A stretch of 64,000 bases of DNA from contig CALFWZ010000066.1 in assembly GCA_937928405.1 (NCBI GenBank), positions 62,001 to 126,000 on the forward strand. Reading direction: 5' to 3'. Of this stretch, positions 37,387 through 46,939 are shown piece by piece. The position numbers and the translations under genes were made by a program. Source of the DNA: an uncultured Saprospiraceae bacterium. GTDB taxonomy: Bacteria; Bacteroidota; Bacteroidia; Chitinophagales; Saprospiraceae. The notes below the pieces were generated by a model that saw only the letters and a program-made list of their open reading frames with translations, did no database searches and had not been told where the DNA came from. Position 1 is the first letter of the stretch. Each line of letters starts with the position of its first letter.

Positions 37387-37440
37387 TGAATATTGGATAT
37401 TCAATTGACTACGCTCCTCTTCATTGATGACATTTAGTGT

Positions 37441-38280
37441 CTATTCCACCCATCTAATCCCTTCTTTTTCCAGGGTAATCATTCGTTTTTTATACAAATT
37501 CCCGATGGCCTTTTTAAATACTTTTTTACTGACCCCTAATCTATCGTAAATCGCTTCAGGAGGAGATTTATCCGTCAGCGGTAAAAATCCATCGCTTTCT
37601 TTGATCACGGTGACCAACCATGCTGCGGTATCGGTGACTTGTTCGTAGCCAGACTTCTGCAAGCTCAAATCTAGTTTTTGATCTTCTCGCACATTTTTAA
37701 TAAACCCTTGAAAACGGTCTCCGCGTTGAATGGGTTGAAAAACATCTGAGAAAAAAAGCATTCCCCAGTAGTCGTTATTGACGATCATTTTCCATCCTAA
37801 ATCGGTGGTCGTGACGGCCAATAAATCCACGGAATCTCCTGCAGTTAATCCTTCTGATTTTTCTTCGAGTAAGTTGCTAAGACGAGCGGTAGCGGCGAGT
37901 CGATCGGATTGTTCGTCGAGATAGGCATAGACAATATAAGATTGTCCTTCCTGCATTTTGATGGTTTGCTCGCGAAAAGGAACCAAGAGATCTTTCCCCT
38001 CTAATCCCCAATCCATATAAGCACCGTTGGGTCCATTTTGACGAACTTCCAAGTAGGCAAATTTTCCGACCGTGATTTTGGGTTTGCGGGTGGTAGCGAT
38101 GAGTCGATCTTCCGTATCTGTGTAAATAAAAACCTCAATTTCGATTCCGTCTTCCAAATCTTCTTCTGGCGCCTGACTAGTGGGTAGTAAAATTTCTCCA
38201 TATGGCCCGCCATCTAAGTAGTAACCAAAGTCCACTGCTTTGACGACTTCCATTTTATTATAATATCCTATTTTTAACAT
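37441..38280 (-). CDS. cvfB: CvfB-family S1-like RNA-binding protein
   Basis: 279 residues with tandem S1-like domains (about 1-60, 65-130, 145-210; motifs DGGPYGEILLPTSQAP, GAYMDWGLEGKDLLVP and WGMLFFSDVFQPIQRG) and a C-terminal winged helix (about 215-279). This is the CvfB/YitL layout. It is thought to bind RNA and affect gene expression post-transcriptionally. It is monocistronic and convergent with yraN. Confidence 0.88.
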   Translation of the reverse strand: MLKIGYYNKMEVVKAVDFGYYLDGGPYGEILLPTSQAPEEDLEDGIEIEVFIYTDTEDRLIATTRKPKITVGKFAYLEVRQNGPNGAYMDWGLEGKDLLVPFREQTIKMQEGQSYIVYAYLDEQSDRLAATARLSNLLEEKSEGLTAGDSVDLLAVTTTDLGWKMIVNNDYWGMLFFSDVFQPIQRGDRFQGFIKNVREDQKLDLSLQKSGYEQVTDTAAWLVTVIKESDGFLPLTDKSPPEAIYDRLGVSKKVFKKAIGNLYKKRMITLEKEGIRWVE

Positions 38281-38504
38281 GGCGCAAAGATACGTTTATT
38301 GAAGAATAATCAATGATGAATATTCAGTATCCAATCTTGATGGAGGGGCTGTCCTTTAAATCCTTTACATAGTTCATGTTGAAAGGCACTTGTTTCTAAA
38401 AAAAATATTCAAACAACTGAACACCAAATCGATATTGGACATTCCACAAGCTATTCGCTCAAACTAGCATTCGATCCTAAATTTGATAGCATTTATCTTA
38501 ACGC

Positions 38505-39566
38505 CTAATTTTCTTTGCTAGCTATTTCAGCCGGCTTTTCGCCGAATTCATCACCCATCATTTGCCAACAGGTAATAAACATGGCTGCGATAATGGGTCC
38601 CAAAACAAAACCTGAGAGACCAAACCAACTCAGTCCGCCCAAAGTCGATAGTAGAATCAACCAATCTGGCATTTTCGTATCATTTCCAACCAATCGAGGA
38701 CGTAATAGATTGTCAATTAAACCGATAAACATCGCTCCTACGACCACGAGAATAATGGCTTTGGTATAACTGCCTTGCAAGGCTAATACGGCCGCAATAG
38801 GTCCCCAGACCAATAAAGCACCTACCGGCAATAAAGAGGCAATAATCATTAAGGCACCCCAAATAACAGCTCCTTCTACGCCTAGCATTAGAAATAAAAT
38901 GCCTCCCAAGACGCCCTGCACCAAAGCGATTAATATGCTCCCTTTTACGGTAGCTCGAGCGACACTTTGAAACCGCACAATAAGCTGGCGTTCTTTATGA
39001 TCACCGATGGGTAATACATAGATGAGTTGTTGAATCAATTTTTTACCATCTCTAAAAAAGAAAAATAAAACATAAAGCGTAATGGTAAACTGTACCAATG
39101 CGCCCAAAATACCTTGTCCAAAGCCCAATACTTTTTGAGCAATTATCTGAGAAGAGTCACCCGCCCAATCCGTAATTTTACTTTGGATATTATTAAGGTC
39201 TAACCCGTATTTTTCTAATCTTTCGGCGGGAATCAATTCTTTGATATGCCCAATTTGTTCTTGCGGTTTCCATTCTCCGGTCTGAATTTTTTCGGAGACA
39301 TCCAACGCTTCTACGACCAAGGCCAAACTCACTAAACCCAATGGGATAATCACCACCAGTAGAACGCCCATCAGGGTAAGACCGCTAGCTAAGGATGGTC
39401 GGTTCGGAAATCGAGCCAGTACTCTTTTATTCAGTGGGTCAAAGACAATGGCCAAGACAGCTGCCCAAAAAACACCTAGAGCAAAGCTACCAATCAACCC
39501 AAAAAAAGCCACGGTAATCAAAAAAAGGAGGAGGAAGAAAAAATTATTGGCAATTTTCTTTTGCAT
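38505..39566 (-). CDS. AI-2E family (PerM/YhhT) membrane transporter
   Basis: 353 residues with six to eight transmembrane helices in the AI-2E exporter family pattern: paired N-terminal helices, a soluble linker (about 95-140), then a C-terminal helical bundle with the conserved glycine-rich helix (LVQGVLGGILFLMLGV) and GLIDNLLRPRLVG. The family covers permeases of varied substrates (AI-2, Na+/H+), so the substrate is not assigned. Confidence 0.88.
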   Translation of the reverse strand: MQKKIANNFFFLLLFLITVAFFGLIGSFALGVFWAAVLAIVFDPLNKRVLARFPNRPSLASGLTLMGVLLVVIIPLGLVSLALVVEALDVSEKIQTGEWKPQEQIGHIKELIPAERLEKYGLDLNNIQSKITDWAGDSSQIIAQKVLGFGQGILGALVQFTITLYVLFFFFRDGKKLIQQLIYVLPIGDHKERQLIVRFQSVARATVKGSILIALVQGVLGGILFLMLGVEGAVIWGALMIIASLLPVGALLVWGPIAAVLALQGSYTKAIILVVVGAMFIGLIDNLLRPRLVGNDTKMPDWLILLSTLGGLSWFGLSGFVLGPIIAAMFITCWQMMGDEFGEKPAEIASKEN

Positions 39567-39656
39567 AGTAATCGTATTGGAGCTTAACGCATGTTTAAAT
39601 TGGTTTATAGTTGGAGAGCATGCTCAAATGTTTGGGAAAGATAGGAAATAAAAAGA

Positions 39657-40433
39657 TCAAATTTCTTCATCTGGTACTCTACGATCTTTAATGCCCAAAT
39701 GTTTTTCGATTTCCTGTTCGATATATTTAGCTTTCGCACGGCTATTCACAGACTTGATTAGTTCAACATGTTTCTGTCCATTTACATCATTAACAATCAT
39801 AAATATAGCCACCCCTTTTGTGCCACTGGAAGCAGTAATATTTTTTATATACACTTGGTCAATATCTTCTATTGCATATTTTTTGTCTCTTATAAATTTT
39901 CTAGGTCGCCACTCTATAAATAAATCTTGGTCATCAATATGAATATAAATTTTATGTCTTTTTCGGAGAAAGAAGTAAGCGATGTAACCAATAATAGAAC
40001 TTATCCAGAATGTTATCAACACTGATTTAGCAACCAAGGTAGCAGGAGCAGAAAATCTTTCAATAAAAATACTAGTCACGATCATTACCAAAAGTGGAAA
40101 AAAAGAAACAGCTATTACCTCAAAGTTAGTCCAAGGTTGTTCCACCGAAATATCCAATTCATCTTGGAAGTGCGTGAGTTCTACTCCTTCTGGCTGTAAA
40201 ATATCTTGTGAGATGTCGTTTTGCAGAGAAAGCTTTTCTACCTGTTCACTAATAGAAAAAATCCCATCACAACTATTACATTTGGCAATATTGGTTTGAA
40301 TATTTAAATGCTCCCCAGGTACTGGTTGAGCGCAAGAAGGGCAATTGATTTTTAATACTTCAGGTAGGGGTGCTAGATTTTTCAGTTCTAACTTCTCTTT
40401 GAATTTATATTCTTTTAAAGGATCGTTTCCCAT
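39657..40433 (-). CDS. zinc-ribbon membrane protein, unknown
   Basis: 258 residues. An N-terminal zinc ribbon (CPSC at about 34-37 and CNSC at about 52-55) is followed by two transmembrane helices (about 105-155) and a soluble C-terminal domain with a PH-like pattern (HKIYIHIDDQDLFIEWRPRKF ... YAIEDIDQVYI). It starts 19 bp after the gluconokinase stop, so co-transcription is possible, but a functional link is not evident. Confidence 0.65.
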   Translation of the reverse strand: MGNDPLKEYKFKEKLELKNLAPLPEVLKINCPSCAQPVPGEHLNIQTNIAKCNSCDGIFSISEQVEKLSLQNDISQDILQPEGVELTHFQDELDISVEQPWTNFEVIAVSFFPLLVMIVTSIFIERFSAPATLVAKSVLITFWISSIIGYIAYFFLRKRHKIYIHIDDQDLFIEWRPRKFIRDKKYAIEDIDQVYIKNITASSGTKGVAIFMIVNDVNGQKHVELIKSVNSRAKAKYIEQEIEKHLGIKDRRVPDEEI

Positions 40434-40452
40434 AAAAATTATTTTAGTTGTA

Positions 40453-40938
40453 TTATGCCAAGTGATCTAATACCGCTTCCACAATATCCTCAATAGATTG
40501 ATCAATAGAAACGGTAATCGCATGTGCTGGTTCTTCTAAAGTCCTAAACTGCGACTGTAGTAGTGCTGGCGGCATAAAATGATCTTTACGATGTTTCATC
40601 CGCTCAGCAATTAGCTCAAAGCTACCAGAAAGGTAAACAATTGTTACGGGAATGGTGAGTTTGGTATTTAGAAGTTCTCGATAAGATGCTTTCAGGGCAG
40701 AACAGGCCAACACCAATCCTTGATCTTGATGCTTTGCCAAAAGGTCTGCTAGATTTTCTAGCCACGGCTGACGATCTATATCGGTGAGTGCCGCTCCTCC
40801 TGCCATTTTTTCTACATTGGAAGGAGGATGAAAATCATCAGCATCTTCAAAAGGAATATTGAGTTTTTTTGCAAGTGCTTTTCCAATAGTTGATTTGCCG
40901 CATCCGGAGACGCCCATGATAAGGAGGAGATCTTTCAA
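40453..40938 (-). CDS. gntK: gluconokinase
   Basis: 161-residue P-loop kinase phosphorylating gluconate to 6-phosphogluconate. It has Walker A GVSGCGKST (about 8-16), FEDADDFHPPSNVEKMAGG, the substrate-binding stretch typical of GntK, and CSALKASYRELL, the conserved lid region. Length is standard. It lies near a HAD phosphatase and a sugar-lactone oxidase, suggesting a sugar-acid theme. Confidence 0.93.
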   Translation of the reverse strand: MKDLLLIMGVSGCGKSTIGKALAKKLNIPFEDADDFHPPSNVEKMAGGAALTDIDRQPWLENLADLLAKHQDQGLVLACSALKASYRELLNTKLTIPVTIVYLSGSFELIAERMKHRKDHFMPPALLQSQFRTLEEPAHAITVSIDQSIEDIVEAVLDHLA

Positions 40939-41034
40939 TTGTTTTTTGTTGAGTGGTTGAACCGTTTACAGAATTTATTTTACTAAATTAATAAAAATTT
41001 AGTAGAGACCGTAACTTTTAAAGAACTTCGACAC

Positions 41035-41685
41035 TTAGGACCAACTCTTCAGGGCTGCACCTACATGTTCCAAAACAAACTCTGCCCCACTCGCCCGTAA
41101 GGTTGTTTCGTCGTAGGCGGTTGTTACCCCCACGACACGCATACCCGTAGCAGCGGCGGCTTGTAAGCCCGTTTTACTGTCTTCAAAAATAAAAGTAGAA
41201 GGATATTTTTCTGGAAGAATATCCAGCATATCGGCTAGTAAAAAATAAGGTTCAACGTCTGGTTTGGGGTGTTGATAATTTTCCATCCCCAACATCATTG
41301 GAACCGTCAGTCCATGTCGCTCAATGGTAGCAGCAACAAATGACTGAGGTGCATTACTGGCAATCCCGAAAGGTATATCTTGTTTTTCTAAAAAATCAAA
41401 CAATGCTCGTACACCTGGTAAAAGTGGTGCCGGAGTTGTTTGGTTCAGGACATGCTTGGTTTTTAAATCCATGTAAGCTTCCGCATTCGGAAGGTCGTTA
41501 TTTTGTTTAGCAAAATACGCGGCAATTAACCGTGGAGATTGACCACTCAATTCTGCTGGATACCGTCCAGGATCGGTACCCCAAAATTCCAGCGCAGCGG
41601 ATCGCCAAGCCTGCCGATGGGTTGCTTTGCTGTCGACAATTACCCCATCAAAGTCAAACAAAACAGCGGTGGGTTTAGGCAGCAC
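41035..41685 (-). CDS. HAD-superfamily phosphatase/phosphoglucomutase-like
   Basis: 216-residue HAD hydrolase of subfamily I. Motif I DFDGVIVD (about 11-18) holds the nucleophile Asp, motif II is SNAP (about 112), motif III has Lys in HPKPD (about 137) and motif IV is FEDSKTG (about 162). The helical cap fits phosphatase or beta-phosphoglucomutase-like enzymes. Its start overlaps the 3' end of the lactone-oxidase gene by 11 bp, indicating co-transcription. A sugar-phosphate substrate is inferred. Confidence 0.88.
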   Translation of the reverse strand: MLPKPTAVLFDFDGVIVDSKATHRQAWRSAALEFWGTDPGRYPAELSGQSPRLIAAYFAKQNNDLPNAEAYMDLKTKHVLNQTTPAPLLPGVRALFDFLEKQDIPFGIASNAPQSFVAATIERHGLTVPMMLGMENYQHPKPDVEPYFLLADMLDILPEKYPSTFIFEDSKTGLQAAAATGMRVVGVTTAYDETTLRASGAEFVLEHVGAALKSWS

Positions 41686-43036
41686 GGCTTTTATTTTTTG
41701 CTTGCTCTTTTACGTTTAATAATTTTGCTAAATAAGGGTTTAAAAATTTACCCATTGGATCTAGTTTTGCTCGCAGGGCTTTAAATGCTTCCCATTTTGG
41801 ATAGACCTTAGAAAGGTCTGCATCCTTGGCCTCAAAACGCTTGCCCCAATGTGGGCGTCCACCATGCTTTATAAATATTTTTTCCACCACTTCAAATGCT
41901 TTATAATGATCTGCACTTGCGGCATCTCGCGTCACACAACCAACCGTCACACAATCTTCTCCATAGGCATAACTCAACCAAGAAGCGTCTTGTTTCACAA
42001 AACGAATATCCATCGGAATATGCACATACGCCGCATTATCACTATTATCTAACGCTGCCTTTAATTCTCTAAAACAAGCATCAAATCTGCTCTTGGCAAT
42101 CGTCCATTCGGCCAGTTCTAAAGTGCCGGTTCTACGCTTGGTAACGGTGGCATCATACAAGGTGCCTTTACTTTCTTTTTTGGAAGTAAAAAACAATTTA
42201 TAAATAATCTTATTGGCAAATTTGGTCAAGAATGGAAACCGTGTGGTATACTTATATAAGATTCGAGAAACAGCTCGACGATGCTTTAAATAATCTGGTC
42301 CAGGGTTGTGCTGGACTTCCGTATCAGGGTCGATTTTATTTCCTAAAATCACATATCCATGATCCGTATGCGGCATCCATAAGACCCGCGTAAAATCATT
42401 ATTTTCTAATAAATTACTAAAGTCTCCCAACCACTGATCGTCGTGCATCGGTTGTTCTTTCAGGTGAAGGGTATAAATCGGTTGGCATTCTAAAGTTATT
42501 TCTGAAAAGATACCCAATAAACCCAAAGAAACGCGCGCGGCATCCATCAATTCTTCTCCTTCTTTTACGACACGTATGGAACCATCAGCCATGACCATTC
42601 GGCAGGCGGTCATATATTCGGAAAGTAGTTTTCCATCGCGGCCCGTACCGTGCGTCCCTGTAGAAAGTGCGCCTCCCAAAGTAACCGTATCAATATCCGG
42701 TAAACAAGGAATACTCCAACCCCGTTTTTGGATGGTCGTAATCAATGTTTTTAACGTAATTCCCGCTTGAACTGTGATCTGTTTTTTAGTATCATTGATC
42801 TTAACAATTTGGTCATACTGCCGCATGTCAATCAAAGAATCGGTACCCGCTGCAATATCGGCAGAAGATTGTTTGGAACCATAAACTCTTACTTTCCCGG
42901 AGGTGCTACGAATAATAGTAGCTAAGTCTTCTTCGTTTTTAACGGTGTGATGATAGGTATAATTATGCTGTACATTCTCATTCCAACTCACCCAAATACT
43001 TTCTTTCTGATTTTTTAAATCGTTGTGCATTACCAT
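41675..43036 (-). CDS. FAD-binding aldono-lactone oxidase (ALO/GLO type)
   Basis: 453 residues. A PCMH/FAD-binding domain (about 15-190) has GSKQSSADIAAGTDSLIDM and TLGGALSTGTHGTG. A C-terminal D-arabinono-1,4-lactone-oxidase domain has HIPMDIRFV and RPHWGKRF, the HWGK motif of this family. It would oxidise aldonolactones or sugar alcohols with O2 or another acceptor. The gene is translationally coupled to the HAD phosphatase downstream. Confidence 0.9.
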   Translation of the reverse strand: MVMHNDLKNQKESIWVSWNENVQHNYTYHHTVKNEEDLATIIRSTSGKVRVYGSKQSSADIAAGTDSLIDMRQYDQIVKINDTKKQITVQAGITLKTLITTIQKRGWSIPCLPDIDTVTLGGALSTGTHGTGRDGKLLSEYMTACRMVMADGSIRVVKEGEELMDAARVSLGLLGIFSEITLECQPIYTLHLKEQPMHDDQWLGDFSNLLENNDFTRVLWMPHTDHGYVILGNKIDPDTEVQHNPGPDYLKHRRAVSRILYKYTTRFPFLTKFANKIIYKLFFTSKKESKGTLYDATVTKRRTGTLELAEWTIAKSRFDACFRELKAALDNSDNAAYVHIPMDIRFVKQDASWLSYAYGEDCVTVGCVTRDAASADHYKAFEVVEKIFIKHGGRPHWGKRFEAKDADLSKVYPKWEAFKALRAKLDPMGKFLNPYLAKLLNVKEQAKNKSRAA

Positions 43037-43278
43037 ATTTACAATCTGCTCTTTTATTCAACTTATATTACCCAATAGAAGCGTTACAAGTTTATTATTT
43101 TAAATGTGTAAAATTATTTTTCAGGGGCGTCTTATTAACAGTAAATCCTTGGCTATGTTCATGGAACTTAGATTAATTTATTGTTAAGTCGATTATAAAC
43201 ACATTCGTGTTTTCAAGTTTTAGTAAAAATCTCTTTTATTTTTATTAGCTTTAGAAATTGTTTAAAAAAATTTGAACT

Positions 43279-43737
43279 ATGGCCATTTTCAATCTTAACA
43301 TAAACGGAAAAAAACAACAGGTAGATACCGATCCTGATACGCCTTTGCTTTGGGTATTAAGAGATCATTTCCATCTAAAAGGCACTAAATATGGTTGTGG
43401 AATTGCGCAATGCGGAGCTTGTACCATCCATGTGGACGGCGTTGCGATGCGTTCCTGTTCCTTGCCTATTTCAGCGATCAGCGAACAAAAAATTAAAACC
43501 ATTGAAGGACTCTCGGAAGCGGGGGATCATCCAGTACAAAAAGCTTGGATGAGCCATGATGTTCCGCAATGTGGCTACTGCCAAGCGGGCCAAATAATGA
43601 GTGCTGCTGCCTTGTTAGAAAATAATCCAAATCCCAACGATACCGATATTGACGCAGCCATGCACGGCAATATCTGTCGCTGTGGAACGTACCTCAGAAT
43701 AAAAGCAGCTATCAAAACAGCCGCAAAAATGGGATAA
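43279..43737 (+). CDS. 2Fe-2S subunit of xanthine-oxidase-family enzyme
   Basis: 152-residue IorA/CoxS-like iron-sulfur subunit. The plant-ferredoxin-type cluster ligands are Cys40, 45, 48 and 60; the helical-domain cluster ligands are Cys98, 101, 133 and 135 (CGYC ... CRCG). It passes electrons from the molybdenum subunit encoded 48 bp downstream. The ATG is preceded by an AGAAATTGTTTAA leader motif. Confidence 0.94.
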   Translation: MAIFNLNINGKKQQVDTDPDTPLLWVLRDHFHLKGTKYGCGIAQCGACTIHVDGVAMRSCSLPISAISEQKIKTIEGLSEAGDHPVQKAWMSHDVPQCGYCQAGQIMSAAALLENNPNPNDTDIDAAMHGNICRCGTYLRIKAAIKTAAKMG

Positions 43738-43785
43738 TATGACTCCTACTATTGTTACTATCTTTCCACCTAAAAATTCCTCACC

Positions 43786-46041
43786 ATGTCTACTATAAAA
43801 ACATCCATTGCCAGACGCTCTTTTTTAAAATCTTCCGCCTTAGCTGGAGGTGGTTTAATGCTCGGCTTTAGCTGGCTCGCATCCTGTCAGACGAAAACGG
43901 AAGCGGAAATTTTAGCGATGCCCAAAGAGTGGTTCGATATAAATTCCTATTTAAAAATTGGCGATAATGGCGTTGTGACTATTTATACCCCCAATCCAGA
44001 ATTTGGACAAAACGTACGAACCTCTATGCCGATGCTAGTGGCCGAAGAATTAGATATAGATTGGAAAAAAGTGCTGGTCGAACAAGCGCCTTATCATCCA
44101 AAAAATTTCGGTTTCCAATTTACGGGAGGCAGCCGAGGAATCATGTCTCGTTGGGAACCATTGCGCATGGCAGGAGCATCCGCTAGACAGATGCTGCGTA
44201 CCGCAGCGGCAGCAATCTGGGAGGTACCCGTAGAAGAAATTACCACAGAAGGCGGTATGCTATTTCATGAACCTACCAATAAGTCCGCAGGCTATGGAGA
44301 GATGGCTTCGGCGGCAGTTGACGTACCAGTTCCCACTGAAGTAAAATTAAAAGACAGCAAAGATTTTAAAATCATTGGTCATTCTAAAAAGAATGTAGAT
44401 GCCCATAACATTGTCACAGGTAAGACTACGTTTGGAATGGATTATCAAAAAGAAGGCATGTTAATCGCCATGATCGTACATCCACCCGCCTTTGGAATGA
44501 CGCTCAAATCGATAGAGGATACCCAGGTAAAAACAATGTCTGGAATCAAAGACGTCATCACAATTAAGAGTTATCCGAAAGACTATCAAAAAGGTAGTTT
44601 CGATGCTAATGCTTTTCCCGAAATCGTAGCCATCGTAGGAAGTTCTACCTGGCAGGTAATGAAAGCAAAAAAACAATTAAAAGTTGAATGGCAACCTATT
44701 GCCGCCTCTACCGAAACGATTCTAGGATTCCGAGGAGATAAACAAACCAAACATATTCCGGCGGGGCTAGAGTCTACCGATACGCACCGCAGTCAGATGG
44801 AAGCCTTGGCGGCCAAACCAGGTAAGATTGTTCGCCAAGATGGAGATCCAAGATCCGCTTTTAAAAAAGCAGCAAAGATTATCGAGCGAACGTACGAAGC
44901 GCCCTTCTTAGCGCATAACTGCATGGAACCATTAAATGCTTTCGCACACGTCACGGGAGATAAAGCCATGATTGCGGCACCGATACAAATTCCAGGATTC
45001 GTGATGCCTACCTTAGCAGCAAGTCTTGGTATTCCGGTAGAAAATATCGACATGGAATTGACTAGAATGGGCGGAGGTTTTGGTCGTAAAGCGTACGGTC
45101 ATTACGTCTTAGAAGCTGCTTTGATTTCCCAAAAAGTAAATGCACCCGTAAAACTTATTTACACGCGTGAAGATGATATGACCAATGGTATATATCGACC
45201 TACTTACCAAGCAACCTATCGAGCGGCCTTGGACGATAATAATGATTTAATTGCCTTACATGTAAAAGCAGGTGGTATTCCCGAAAGTCCTTTATTTGCC
45301 AATCGTTTTCCTGCGGGAGCCTTAGACAATTATTTAGCGGAAGAATGGTCTGCTGACTCTAATATTACCATTGGTGCCTTCCGTGCCCCTCGTTCTAATT
45401 TTATGGCTGGTGCAGAACAATCTTTTTTAGATGAAGTAGCCGAAGCGGCAGGTAAAGATCCGATTGATTTTCGATTAGATTTATTAAAAAGAGCCAAAGA
45501 AAATCCGGTAGGAGAAAAGAACGATTATGATGCGGCCCGCTATGCTGGCGTTTTAGAATTGGTCAAAGAAAAAGCTGGCTGGGGGGACAATCAAACCGGT
45601 GTCCACCGTGGGGTTTCTGCTTATTTTTGCCATAATACTTATGCGGCCCACATTTTGGACATGACGATAGAAGATGGAAAGCCCGTTGTTCAGAAGGTAT
45701 GCTGCGTGATTGATTGTGGTGTGGTTGTCAATCCAGATGCTGCCATCAATATGGCGGAGGGTGCGATTACCGACGGTGTTGGAAATGCCTTTTTTGGGGA
45801 AATGACTTTTAAAAATGGAGTTCCTGAAAAAAATAATTTTCATCAGTATCGAATGATTAGAATCGGCGAAGCCCCCAAAGCCATCGAAGTGCATTTTGTA
45901 GAAAATGACATCAGTCCAACTGGAATGGGTGAACCACCGTTCCCGCCCATTTTTGGGGCAGTGGCCAATGCACTTTACAAAGCGACTGGAAAGCGTCGAT
46001 ATCGTCAACCGTTTTTGGGCGAGGAGCATGTATTGGGGTAA
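43786..46041 (+). CDS. molybdopterin-binding hydroxylase large subunit (IorB-like)
   Basis: 751-residue molybdenum hydroxylase subunit of the isoquinoline-1-oxidoreductase/aldehyde-oxidase group. It has a twin-arginine signal (RRSFLKSSA) followed by a lipobox-like LASC, suggesting a Tat-exported and possibly lipid-anchored enzyme. Moco-binding motifs are GGGFGRK (about 426-432) and GAFRAPRSNF. The active-site Glu is in GMGEPPFPP near the C terminus. There is no FAD subunit in the operon, so it is a two-subunit enzyme passing electrons to a cytochrome or quinone. The substrate (an aldehyde or N-heterocycle) is not known. Confidence 0.92.
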   Translation: MSTIKTSIARRSFLKSSALAGGGLMLGFSWLASCQTKTEAEILAMPKEWFDINSYLKIGDNGVVTIYTPNPEFGQNVRTSMPMLVAEELDIDWKKVLVEQAPYHPKNFGFQFTGGSRGIMSRWEPLRMAGASARQMLRTAAAAIWEVPVEEITTEGGMLFHEPTNKSAGYGEMASAAVDVPVPTEVKLKDSKDFKIIGHSKKNVDAHNIVTGKTTFGMDYQKEGMLIAMIVHPPAFGMTLKSIEDTQVKTMSGIKDVITIKSYPKDYQKGSFDANAFPEIVAIVGSSTWQVMKAKKQLKVEWQPIAASTETILGFRGDKQTKHIPAGLESTDTHRSQMEALAAKPGKIVRQDGDPRSAFKKAAKIIERTYEAPFLAHNCMEPLNAFAHVTGDKAMIAAPIQIPGFVMPTLAASLGIPVENIDMELTRMGGGFGRKAYGHYVLEAALISQKVNAPVKLIYTREDDMTNGIYRPTYQATYRAALDDNNDLIALHVKAGGIPESPLFANRFPAGALDNYLAEEWSADSNITIGAFRAPRSNFMAGAEQSFLDEVAEAAGKDPIDFRLDLLKRAKENPVGEKNDYDAARYAGVLELVKEKAGWGDNQTGVHRGVSAYFCHNTYAAHILDMTIEDGKPVVQKVCCVIDCGVVVNPDAAINMAEGAITDGVGNAFFGEMTFKNGVPEKNNFHQYRMIRIGEAPKAIEVHFVENDISPTGMGEPPFPPIFGAVANALYKATGKRRYRQPFLGEEHVLG

Positions 46042-46076
46042 GAGATTTAACGTTGGATGATGGGTTAAAAAATCTA

Positions 46077-46769
46077 CTACTTAAACAACATAGACCGATA
46101 AAAATTCACCATCTGTTCTTGAGAAAAACCAAGGCGGTACATATTAAAAACAATAAGGTTGGCAAATTGAACTTTTAGGTAGCCGTTATCCTCATATTTG
46201 CGGGCAGAGACTAGAACGGCTTTGGCCATAATTTTAAAAGGATGTTGTTTTCTAGCACGGGCGATAAAATCGTACTCTTCCATGATATAGTGTTTAGAAC
46301 AATAGCCTTTTAATTCTTTAAACAAAGTACGGGTGACATATAAGGTTTGGTCGCCACCTCGGCACCACATTTTATCGAAGCGCGTAAAGTAGGCGTTGAT
46401 TTTTAATATCTTTCTAGGAGAATCAAATTCAAAACGGTAACACCCCAGTGGATAACCTTCAGCCAGCGCAGCGCGAATATCTTCCACAAAAGAAAGTGGT
46501 GGCAAAGTATCGGCATGCACAAAATAAAGGATATCTCCTGTTGAATTTTCGTAGCCGTGATTCATCTGATGCGCCCGACCTTTTTTGGGAGAACGCAGTA
46601 CCGTCGCTCCTAATGCGGTAGCTCGGTCGGCCGTACGATCCGTACTTCCTCCATCGACCACGATGATTTCATGGGAGATAGACTTGGTGGCAGCGAGAAG
46701 TCGAGGAAGAAGCTTTTGAATATTCTTTTCCTCGTTATAAACCGGTATGATGATACTTATTTTTTTCAA
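46077..46769 (-). CDS. family 2 glycosyltransferase (TIGR04283-like)
   Basis: 230-residue GT-A fold enzyme: SIIIPVYNEEKNI at the N terminus, VVDGGSTDRT, HADTLPP (the DxD-equivalent region) and RFDKMWCRGGDQTLYV, matching the TIGR04283 subgroup. That subgroup was named for arsenosugar loci, but here there is no arsenic gene nearby, so the substrate is open. Monocistronic. Confidence 0.88.
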   Translation of the reverse strand: MKKISIIIPVYNEEKNIQKLLPRLLAATKSISHEIIVVDGGSTDRTADRATALGATVLRSPKKGRAHQMNHGYENSTGDILYFVHADTLPPLSFVEDIRAALAEGYPLGCYRFEFDSPRKILKINAYFTRFDKMWCRGGDQTLYVTRTLFKELKGYCSKHYIMEEYDFIARARKQHPFKIMAKAVLVSARKYEDNGYLKVQFANLIVFNMYRLGFSQEQMVNFYRSMLFK

Positions 46770-46939
46770 GTAGAAAGTTTATTTAAATTAGGTTTAGGAT
46801 TATGAATCAATACTGAATATTCAATCTCCAATATTCAATTTTGCACAAGTTTTTTTTTCATAAATTGCCCTCCCTAGCTAACAGTCAACGCCATGTCCTT
46901 TACAATTCGCTAATCCGCACATCAAAAAATCTAACTAAT

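Noticed and set aside
46077-46769. Arsenosugar biosynthesis locus suggested by the glycosyltransferase subgroup
   Set aside because: No arsenic methyltransferase, radical SAM or phosphatase partner of that pathway is nearby.
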